From: Chloroflexi bacterium HGW-Chloroflexi-6
GTDB taxonomy: Bacteria; Chloroflexota; Anaerolineae; Anaerolineales; Villigracilaceae
Assembly (NCBI GenBank): GCA_002840685.1
Contig: PHBU01000002.1
Coordinates: 1 to 64,000 of the forward strand
DNA length: 64,000 nucleotides
Reading direction: 5' to 3'
Both the position numbers and the translations under genes were made by a program. Below the pieces are notes generated by a model. The model saw nothing but the letters and a program-made list of their open reading frames with translations. It ran no database searches and was not told where the DNA came from. Shown in pieces: positions 6,657 through 13,060 of the stretch. Position 1 is the stretch's first letter; every line of letters begins with the position of its first letter.

Positions 6657-6907
6657 TTGGTCAATATTCTCGATATGGATGATTATTTGATGAATCATCG
6701 TCCTTCGGGTTCGTTACCCGTGAGCAAAGCCATTGTCGGTTTTCTAAATTTCAAAACCGCCGAAGCCTATCTGATCGCGCGATCGATTCGTATCAACGCC
6801 AGCTGCAAAAGTGATTGGAATATCTGGGGGATAAAGATGTTGCCACGATCACAGTCGCCGAATTAACCCAATATTTTAGCTGGCTACGTAACGAATTTAT
6901 TTCGTGA
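6657..6907 (+). pseudogene. Tyrosine recombinase N-terminal fragment (decayed integrase)
   Basis: Two frames together read like the SAM-like core-binding domain of XerC/XerD-type recombinases. The first is SKAIVGFLNFKTAEA. After a one-base shift near 6760 comes AIDSYQRQLQK-stop-LEYLGDKDVATITVAELTQ and then YFSWLRNEF. The internal stop is TGA where the family has Trp (QKWL), a simple TGG to TGA change. The catalytic domain (R..HxxR..Y) is absent: translation ends at 6907 and the sequence behind is AT-rich and featureless. It lies just outside the attR-like tRNA half, so it may belong to an older element at the same site. Confidence 0.7.
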
Positions 6908-7413
6908 GACAGTGATTTCATAAGGTAGGTTGATATAACAACGATATTATTGCGATGGCGGCGATTTTCCTATCGAAACAATTTCCAATAGATTAGTTCT
7001 GCTGATGAAAAAATATCGGATTTGAACCTCATCGGGGCCGTCAATGGTAAAAAATAGGCGGTGCTGATGCACAAAAAAAACACTCTGACCACAGAGTTAT
7101 GGTAAGGTGCAAGAATTGCAATGAGATCGCTCCTGTTACAGCAGGGGCGATCTCGTTTAATTTACCCTGATTTCGCGCAGGGGTCAGGCAATTGGAAAAA
7201 GTAATTGCTAAAATGCTATTTAAATTCTCCCTCCTGGGCTGGTGTTATTTGGTCCCAAAAATCAAATTAAGCCAGATTTCCGCCATCAATAACTTTAGGG
7301 CCTCCCAAAGATCAAATGCAACAATTTTAATAGACAGTTGGAATCAAGGTTGCAGTGAGAGAATAGGGGACATAAGCACATTCATTTAGGAAAACCTTAT
7401 CACAAAGCGTTGC
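6908..7413. other. AT-rich gene-free stretch with one terminator-like stem
   Basis: About 500 bases with no credible gene; the short ORF at 7192 shows no recognisable features. The only structure is the hairpin at 7123-7158, which I list separately. Composition matches the decayed integrase region. Confidence 0.5.
7123..7158 (+). terminator. Strong hairpin with short T-run
   Basis: GAGATCGCTCCTG / CAGGGGCGATCTC around a TTACAG loop, then GTTT. It could end a lost gene upstream of it. Confidence 0.5.
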
Positions 7414-7980
7414 TCAGGAAGCGAGGCGCCCTTCCAGGAAATGGCGGACATGTGCCTCTGCATCCATTGGCGGCATGGAGGCGCCTCCAACAGAGTGCGA
7501 AATCATCGAGAAATAGATCAGCGGCCCGAGCAGGGATGCTACGCTGTGCAGATGGTTTTCGGACTTGAGCACACTTTCTGTCTGGTAGCGCATCAGCAAC
7601 TTCCCAATGGACTGGAACAACCCTAACGGTTGGGAGAAGGAATCAGCCAATTCTGGCGCCCGGTTGAGCTCGGCAAAGATGACAAAGAAAAAGCGCCCGT
7701 GCAGGATAACCGCTTCTTGATAAGCCTGCAGTATGCGCAGTAAATCAGCGCGAATATCGCCAGTGTATTGTGTGGAAGATTCAAAGTTGCTTTGCTCAAT
7801 CAGAGCGTTAATGGCGCGCTTGACCAGTTCGGCTTTGGTGCCATACTTGCGAAACAGGGTCACCTCGCTTACTTTGGCTGCCTCGGCAATCTGGCGAGTG
7901 GTGGCTCCGGCATAGCCGCGCTCTGCGATGGTTTCTATGACTGCCAGAAAAATTTGCAAATCAGTGATAACTTTTGGCAT
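7414..7980 (-). CDS. TetR-family repressor of the deiodinase-like cassette
   Basis: A protein of 188 aa from ATG 7980, with AAGGAG 6 bases upstream; the ORF-track start 9 codons earlier lacks one. The N-terminal TetR HTH is clear (residues about 8-55): GYAGATTRQIAEAAKVSEVT then LFRKYGTKAELVKRAI. The C-terminal ligand domain is helical and variable, as usual. It is divergent from the Fe-S/deiodinase operon and shares with it a 105-base region that contains a near-ideal promoter and an 11-bp-arm inverted repeat over the expected transcription start. TetR proteins repress until a small ligand binds, so the cassette is probably induced by a substrate; the ligand is unknown. Confidence 0.9.
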   Translation of the reverse strand: MPKVITDLQIFLAVIETIAERGYAGATTRQIAEAAKVSEVTLFRKYGTKAELVKRAINALIEQSNFESSTQYTGDIRADLLRILQAYQEAVILHGRFFFVIFAELNRAPELADSFSQPLGLFQSIGKLLMRYQTESVLKSENHLHSVASLLGPLIYFSMISHSVGGASMPPMDAEAHVRHFLEGRLAS

Positions 7981-8016
7981 GGTGTACTCCTTACAGAATT
8001 GTATCATATGTAAGTA

Positions 8017-8045
8017 TTGACTAACAATAGGGCGGGTGATATATT
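8017..8045 (+). promoter_or_regulatory. Promoter of the Fe-S/deiodinase operon
   Basis: TTGACT (8017-8022), exactly 17 bases, TATATT (8040-8045). Close to the sigma70 consensus and 41 bases before the first start codon. Confidence 0.75.
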
Positions 8046-8069
8046 ATTGATAGTGCTTACTATCAATAA
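8044..8069. promoter_or_regulatory. TetR operator candidate
   Basis: TTATTGATAGT-gctt-ACTATCAATAA: perfect 11-base arms with a 4-base centre. It starts inside the -10 box and covers the probable transcription start, the ideal place for a repressor. Confidence 0.75.
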
Positions 8070-8085
8070 AAAAATGGAGTCCGGT

Positions 8086-9117
8086 ATGGCAATCATCAAC
8101 CAGGTATTCAAAACCATCATGGGCGGGACAGGCAAGAAGCCCTCGCTGGATGGCGTGCTGGCAATTTTTGACCGGGAATTGGAAAACTTCCAAACCCTGG
8201 TCCAGCCTGAGCCTACATCGAAACCACGCACTCCTTTTGACAGCCCCAATCTGACCTTCGATCAGATGTATATGTCGCGCCTGAGTCTGCGCCAAATTTT
8301 GGAGTTCCTGCCGGTGATGATCCCGCTGCGTGTGCGCATGAGCCAGAGCGCGCGCTTATACGATGGCAAATTTCAGGCGAAACACTCTGAAGCCACGCCG
8401 GGGTTTTTGTCTGCACTCGAAAACATGGCGCGGACGGCGGGCGCGGCGGATATTCGCTATGTTAAAGTGCCTCGCAATGCCATTTTTCAACACAAGGGCA
8501 TCCCGCATGAGTATGCGGTGGTTATCACGGTTGAGATGGACAAGGAAAAACTATCCAATGCCCCGAGCTTTGCTGCGATGATAGAAGTTGCTAAAGGCTA
8601 TGGCAACCTGGCGCGGATTGGTAACCAACTGGCCCATTTCATGCGTCAGAACGGGTTCGCCGCCTACCCGGGCACCGCACTCGGTGGTCTGACGGATTAC
8701 ACCCACCTGGCCGAAGTCGCCGGGCTGGGAGCGATCGGCTATCACGGGCTGTTGATCAGCCCGAATGAAGGCGCACGCCTGCGCATCAACACCATCTACA
8801 CCAACATCACCAACCTGCCCATCCAGACCGCGAACAAACACCTGTGGGTGCGCGATTTCTGCGCAATGTGCAAAAAGTGTATTCGCGGCTGTCCGGTTCA
8901 GGCGATTTACGAACAGCCCCGTCCGCGCGGCGATGGTGGGATGCAGTGCATTGACCACGCCGCCTGCCGCGATTACTTCAACCAGAACTACGGTTGCGCG
9001 GTGTGTCTGACGAAGTGTCCGTTCAGTGAAATGGGCTACGAAAAGGTCAAGGCGCGCTTCAAAGGTAATCCCGATGCCCCGCAGTTCCGCATTCCGGTTT
9101 TAGAAAAAGGAGCATAA
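8086..9117 (+). CDS. RdhA/QueG-like double [4Fe-4S] reductase, copy 1
   Basis: A protein of 343 aa from ATG 8086 (GGAG 6 bases upstream). The C-terminal third carries two cluster motifs: CAMCKKCIRGCP (CxxCxxCxxxCP) and CAVCLTKCPF preceded by a distant Cys. The middle has the GAIGYHGLLISPNEGARLRI segment that, in reductive dehalogenases and epoxyqueuosine reductase, lines the corrinoid site. There is no Tat signal peptide, so it should be cytosolic, and length is close to QueG and shorter than respiratory RdhA. Family members reduce C-halogen or epoxide bonds using cobalamin and two Fe-S clusters; the substrate here is unknown. It is the first gene of the TetR-controlled operon, one base ahead of the selenoprotein. 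Confidence 0.8.
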   Translation: MAIINQVFKTIMGGTGKKPSLDGVLAIFDRELENFQTLVQPEPTSKPRTPFDSPNLTFDQMYMSRLSLRQILEFLPVMIPLRVRMSQSARLYDGKFQAKHSEATPGFLSALENMARTAGAADIRYVKVPRNAIFQHKGIPHEYAVVITVEMDKEKLSNAPSFAAMIEVAKGYGNLARIGNQLAHFMRQNGFAAYPGTALGGLTDYTHLAEVAGLGAIGYHGLLISPNEGARLRINTIYTNITNLPIQTANKHLWVRDFCAMCKKCIRGCPVQAIYEQPRPRGDGGMQCIDHAACRDYFNQNYGCAVCLTKCPFSEMGYEKVKARFKGNPDAPQFRIPVLEKGA

Positions 9118-9118
9118 G

Positions 9119-9766
9119 ATGAACGTTCTGGCAGAATTGCTCAGCGATGTGAAGTTTATTGTCCAGTATCGGAAAAAATATGTCCGGCTTCAGAAAGACC
9201 TGGACAGCCGAGCCCCCAAAGCCGGGGATCTGGCGCCTGACTTCAGCCTGTCTGATGTCACCGGGAAAATGAACGTGCGCTTATCCGACTTTCGCGGCAA
9301 GAAACCGGTGGCGCTGGTATTCGGAAGCTATACCTGACCGCCCTTTGTGAATGGGACCGTGCGTCTCCATGAACTCTATCAACAATATCACCAGCAGGTG
9401 CAGTTCCTGAGCATTTATATTCGCGAAGCGCATCCTGTGGATGGCTGGTGGCTGGGCAGGCGGCTGACCAGGAAGGCATTCAGGATGTTCTTTCCCCGAG
9501 CATCCATGGAACACTATGACCCGAAAACCATCGAAGAACGCCGGGCGGTTGCCGGGGAATGTGAAACAGCCCTGCAATACGGCATTCGCACTTATGTGGA
9601 TGATATGGATGACACGGTTAACACGACCTATGCAGCCTGGCCGACTCGCCTGTACCTGGTCGGGCTGGATGGGCGCGTGGTTTATGCGGGTGGGCTGGGG
9701 CCATACGGCATGAAACCAGCCGAGCTAAAAGACGCGATTGATATTTACTTGAGGAGTATTGAATGA
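9119..9766 (+). CDS. Iodothyronine-deiodinase-like selenoprotein (in-frame TGA = Sec73)
   Basis: The track splits this gene into 9119..9337 and 9347..9766, but both lie in one frame, joined by TGA at 9335-9337. Read through, it is 215 aa with the active site FGSYT-U-PPF, matching the deiodinase motif (GSxTUPPF), followed by the family hallmark YIREAHPVDGW and a thioredoxin-fold C-terminus (AAWPTRLYLVGLDGRVVYAG). Residues 1-30 are a basic helical lead. Homology continues seamlessly across the TGA and a SECIS-like hairpin lies 14 bases after it, so recoding is much likelier than decay. AGGAG precedes the ATG. The end overlaps the next gene by ATGA. The family reduces C-I bonds or peroxides through Sec; the substrate here is unknown. 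Insertion needs SelA/B/C/D elsewhere in the genome. Confidence 0.85.
9351..9370 (+). promoter_or_regulatory. Bacterial SECIS-like hairpin
   Basis: ATGG-GAC-[CGTGC]-GTC-t-CCAT: seven base pairs with one bulged U on the 3' side and a 5-base loop containing GU. The stem begins 14 bases and the loop 21 bases after the TGA, within the range seen for bacterial SECIS elements. It lies inside the coding sequence, as in bacteria generally. Confidence 0.6.
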
Positions 9767-10716
9767 AGCGCATCCTGCTCTCCGAAAAAATCAAGAAAGC
9801 CCCACCCTTCCTGACCATCGAACCTTACCTGCGCGCACAGGATAAGCCGATCGCCAGCCATCCCGAAGCGCGCGAACCGCGCCTGGTGCCGCTGGTGGTG
9901 ATCGACTACGGCAGTCTCGCGGCGCGCATCAGACAGATGCGCTATATCGGTAGGTTGTTGTTTGGCGCGGTTGGTGAAATGTGGAAAAGCGCGCGCAGCA
10001 TTCGCCAAAACCCGTACAGCGGTAAAAAGACGATCGACCCGCAAACGCTGGCCGAGTTGGAAGCCTATGCCAAAAGCCTGGGCATCGCCGAAATCGGTTA
10101 TACCGTGGTTAACCCGCGCTACATCTTCCGCGGTTTTCACATCCTGTTTCTGAATGCGCTGGTATTTACCATTGAAATGGATCGCGAGAAAATCCGGCAG
10201 GCCCCCTCGATTCCGTCTTTCATCGAAGTGTTTCGCACTTACTATGAAGTGGGCGTGATCGTGAACAAAGTAGCCGATTTCCTGCGCCAGCGCGGATACA
10301 ACGCTCACGCCGGGCCAGCCGTCGGCGGGGATGTCAACTACATCCCGGTTGCCATCGATGCCGGGTTGGGCATTTCAGGCAAAAGCGGCATGCTCATCAC
10401 CCGTCACAGCGGGCCGCGCGTGCGCCTGGCCGCGGTTTACACCGACATCGAAAACCTGCCTTTTTCGCAGGAGAACCCGCATGGCTGGGTGCGCGATTAC
10501 TGCGAAACCTGCAACATCTGTATTCAGAAATGTCCAGCGGATGCGATTTACCCAGTCACGAGAACCCTGCCTGACGGTGGCCCGGCTTTCATCGATCACA
10601 CCAAGTGCGCCATGCCGTTTTCCAATGACAATGGCTGCACCTTGTGCATCAAGCACTGTCCGTTCAGCGTGGTGGAGTATGACCATTTGAAAACGAAGTT
10701 CGAAATGCAAAGTTGA
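9763..10716 (+). CDS. RdhA/QueG-like double [4Fe-4S] reductase, copy 2
   Basis: A protein of 317 aa. Its ATG overlaps the selenoprotein stop (ATGA), so translation is coupled. It shares the layout of copy 1: segment GLGISGKSGMLITRHSGPRV for the putative corrinoid face, then CETCNICIQKCP (CxxCxxCxxxCP), and finally CTLCIKHCPF with an upstream Cys in KCAMPF. The two copies are clearly paralogous (MDREKIRQAPS versus MDKEKLSNAPS) but diverged, suggesting different substrates or a heterodimer. No signal peptide. The N-terminal 100 residues differ from copy 1 and hold an MRYIGRLLFGAVGEMWKSA segment. Role inferred: electron delivery to, or parallel reduction with, the deiodinase-like protein. Confidence 0.78.
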   Translation: MKRILLSEKIKKAPPFLTIEPYLRAQDKPIASHPEAREPRLVPLVVIDYGSLAARIRQMRYIGRLLFGAVGEMWKSARSIRQNPYSGKKTIDPQTLAELEAYAKSLGIAEIGYTVVNPRYIFRGFHILFLNALVFTIEMDREKIRQAPSIPSFIEVFRTYYEVGVIVNKVADFLRQRGYNAHAGPAVGGDVNYIPVAIDAGLGISGKSGMLITRHSGPRVRLAAVYTDIENLPFSQENPHGWVRDYCETCNICIQKCPADAIYPVTRTLPDGGPAFIDHTKCAMPFSNDNGCTLCIKHCPFSVVEYDHLKTKFEMQS

Positions 10717-10732
10717 TAGCACTGAACTTGAC

Positions 10733-11005
10733 TTAAGGCGTGTATACTTGTGTTTCGGGGCGAAAAGCCGCCCACGAAAGCCAGAAATGATTGATAGCGT
10801 GCTTTTCGGTCAGCTGCGTTCCTTGGAGTGCACCTGATGCTGCCCGGCCAAAAATATCCCACTCATTGTCGGTTTCTTTATCGCGGAAAACGCCATTGGC
10901 AAATTCAAAGGTCAGAGTTTGCCCATTCACATTGGCGGAATAGGCGGCCGCTTCCCCATTCTTTACCTGCGGGGTAAAAAAACCTTCTTGTGCTATTCTA
11001 AAGGT
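10733..11005 (-). pseudogene. C-terminal remnant of a DUF3179 protein
   Basis: The minus frame contains FRDKETDNEWDIFGRAASGA followed by LQGTQLTEKHAINHFWLSWA and AFRPETQVY. This is the characteristic C-terminal signature of DUF3179 proteins (family form: TGS.W...G.A..GPL.G..L......FWFAWAAF.P.T.VY). Family members exceed 300 aa; only about 85 codons remain, and the upstream end runs into the start of the thioredoxin reductase gene. It is therefore a truncated relic trapped between copy 2 and the reductase fusion. Confidence 0.65.
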
Positions 11006-11019
11006 TGGAGGAATCAACC

Positions 11020-12219
11020 ATGACCGACCCAAGACTGACCCCTGAAATCATCACCCTGTACGGCACCGGCTGGTGCCCCGATTGCAAGCGTTCGAAGCAG
11101 TTTTTTGGCGAACAACGTGTGCCCTACACCTATGTAGATGTGGATGCCGACGCCGAGGCGCTGGCCTTTGTTGAACAAACCAACAATGGGATGCGCAGTA
11201 TCCCGACGATTATTTTTCCGGATGGCGCGGTGTTGGTTGAGCCGTCGAACGCGCAACTGGCCGAGAAACTCGGTTTGCAAACCCGCGCGAGGCGCACTTT
11301 TTACGATGCGATCATCATCGGCGGCGGTCCAACCGGGCTGACTGCCGCGCTTTACCTGGCGCGTGAGGGTGCCGAGGTGCTGGTGATTGAGAAGGCCGGG
11401 CTGGGTGGGCAGGCAGGCATTACCCAGACGTTGGATAATTTCCCCGGTTTCGATGAAGGCATTGCAGGCGCAGAGTTCGCGGCGCGGCTGGCCCGCCAGG
11501 CGCAAAAGTTTGGCGCGGAGATTTTGCAGGCGCAGGAAGCTTCGGCGCTGGAGAAGGATGGCGATTACGTTTGTGTGACGACCGGCGACGGGGCAGAGTA
11601 CGGTGCGAAGGTGGCTCTGCTGGCGAGCGGGGCGCGCTACCGTCGGCTGGGCATCCCTGGCGAGGAGGCGTTGATTGGCGTCAATGTCCATTTTTGCGCC
11701 ACCTGCGATGGGGCGTTTTATAAAGGAAAGAAAGTGCTGGTAGTGGGCGGCGGCAACAGCGGTTTTGAAGAGGGTTTGTTTCTGACCAAGTTCGCCAGCC
11801 AGGTGGATATTGTCGAATTCCTGCCCAAGGTGAAGGCCAGCAAGATATTGCAAGACAAAGTAACCGAGAAAGAAAATATGTCCGTCACAGTCAATCATGC
11901 CGTGAAGGAGATGCGTATTAAGAAAAACCAGTTGGATGCCGTAATTGTGGAAGATCGCGCCACTGGTGAGCAAAAAGAGTGGCATTACGATGGTGTGTTT
12001 GTGTTTATCGGTTTCTCTCCGAACAGTGAGCTTGCCAAAGGCAAAGCAGATCTTGACCAGTGGGGGTCGGTGGTCACGGACAAGACTCTCATGACCTCAA
12101 TTCCTGGCTTGTTTGCAGCGGGCGACGTACGTGCCGGTTCCACCAAACAGGCGGCTTCGGCGGCGGGGGAAGGGGCAACTGCCGCGCTGATGATACGTCA
12201 ATATTTATCGGATAAATGA
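11020..12219 (+). CDS. Glutaredoxin-like / thioredoxin reductase fusion
   Basis: A protein of 399 aa from ATG 11020 (GGAGG 8 bases upstream; the track start five codons earlier overlaps it). Residues about 6-85 are a glutaredoxin/mycoredoxin fold with GTGWCPDCKRSKQFF (CPDC centre). From about 92 it is a complete thioredoxin reductase: FAD dinucleotide site IIIGGGPTGLTAALYLAREG, redox pair CATCDGAFY, NAD(P)H site VLVVGGGNSGFEEG, and the C-terminal FAD motif GLFAAGDVRAGSTKQAASAA. Such fusions pass NADPH electrons through the flavin and the CxxC to the attached redoxin. It is the nearest reductant to the selenoprotein cassette, though separated by the DUF3179 relic and carrying its own ribosome site. 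Promoter not obvious. Confidence 0.92.
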   Translation: MTDPRLTPEIITLYGTGWCPDCKRSKQFFGEQRVPYTYVDVDADAEALAFVEQTNNGMRSIPTIIFPDGAVLVEPSNAQLAEKLGLQTRARRTFYDAIIIGGGPTGLTAALYLAREGAEVLVIEKAGLGGQAGITQTLDNFPGFDEGIAGAEFAARLARQAQKFGAEILQAQEASALEKDGDYVCVTTGDGAEYGAKVALLASGARYRRLGIPGEEALIGVNVHFCATCDGAFYKGKKVLVVGGGNSGFEEGLFLTKFASQVDIVEFLPKVKASKILQDKVTEKENMSVTVNHAVKEMRIKKNQLDAVIVEDRATGEQKEWHYDGVFVFIGFSPNSELAKGKADLDQWGSVVTDKTLMTSIPGLFAAGDVRAGSTKQAASAAGEGATAALMIRQYLSDK

Positions 12220-12260
12220 GATGGAAGCCGGGTCTACCCCGGCAAGCTGGCTACCAAAGA

Positions 12261-12288
12261 AAATCCCTGCAACCTGCGGGGATTTTTT
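12261..12288 (+). terminator. Terminator of the reductase fusion gene
   Basis: AAATCCCTGC-aacct-GCGGGGATTTTTT: stem with one bulge and a six-T tail, 41 bases after the stop. Confidence 0.8.
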
Positions 12289-12391
12289 GTTCTCACGGAC
12301 ATTTTGGCCCATTTTTTTGCACTTTGGTCAACGAGTGCAATTCGGATTACTTGGTCAGCATTTTAGCTACGTAAATAATGTGCGCAGACAT

Positions 12392-12805
12392 CTACTTTGT
12401 TTCTCTGGATCGATTATCCCGCTCCCAGCGCAGGATGGCCTGATTCAGCCAGGCGATGCGGTTGCCCTGTGGATTTTTCTGGCGCTCAAACTCAATCAAT
12501 CGTTCGGCGGTAGACCGGTTGCCGCCGACTTTGCTGAGCAGGTTGTTGAACAGTTCAGCCTGGTGGTTGATGGCTGCGCCGAACAAATCATCTGCCGGGT
12601 GGGGCTTGTTGATCAGTCGTCGCATCAGCGCGCCGAACCAGTTCTCTTGCCGCGAAGGAGAGCGTGGCGGCTCCTGGTCAGCCTCCGGCTCATAGATATT
12701 GACGCCGCAATTCGGACAGCGTGTCAGTTCGTAGTGGAAATATGCGCCACAACGACCACATTCGATTTCGTTCTCGGCAGGTTGGGGATCAAGACTGGTG
12801 GGCAT
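12392..12805 (-). CDS. Double-zinc-ribbon-type protein, copy 1
   Basis: A protein of 137 aa starting MPTSLDPQPAENE at 12805; the track extends it by 23 codons, but the near-identical copy at 35 kb starts here. Residues 15-34 hold CGRCGAYFHYELTRCPNCG, a CxxC...CxxC zinc ribbon. After a Pro/Ser linker, the C-terminal half is helical and charged (LFNNLLSKVGGNRSTAERLI, WLNQAILRWERDNR). I do not recognise the family; similar small ribbon proteins often bind nucleic acid or regulatory partners. By hand alignment, copy 2 differs by 15 substitutions and a one-residue indel, and the flanking DNA is also conserved. Confidence 0.75.
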   Translation of the reverse strand: MPTSLDPQPAENEIECGRCGAYFHYELTRCPNCGVNIYEPEADQEPPRSPSRQENWFGALMRRLINKPHPADDLFGAAINHQAELFNNLLSKVGGNRSTAERLIEFERQKNPQGNRIAWLNQAILRWERDNRSRETK

Positions 12806-13060
12806 GATGCATTTGCTTTCTCTTGGGATATGCACAAAATCAAATCCACGCACATTGTTGTCACTATACAACATTTCAACTGTATTTTTGCGTTAAATCT
12901 GTCCACATTCTCGGGCGGAATATCTTAAGATAAGGCGCATTGTATGCACATATACACCTGAAACCTTCACAAAACCTGGCTTTTGGGGGAAGTTTGCCAC
13001 CGAAATTATGATCGCATAACGTTAAATGCACTTGATCGGGAGACTATCCGGAATTATGAG

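Noticed and set aside
9335-9337. The TGA as a nonsense mutation making the deiodinase-like gene a pseudogene
   Set aside because: Homology and frame are intact on both sides, the position is the known Sec site of the family, and a SECIS-like stem lies 14 bases behind it.
12221-12928. Plus-strand 235-aa ORF
   Set aside because: Antisense shadow of the zinc-ribbon gene, which is duplicated and conserved on the other strand.
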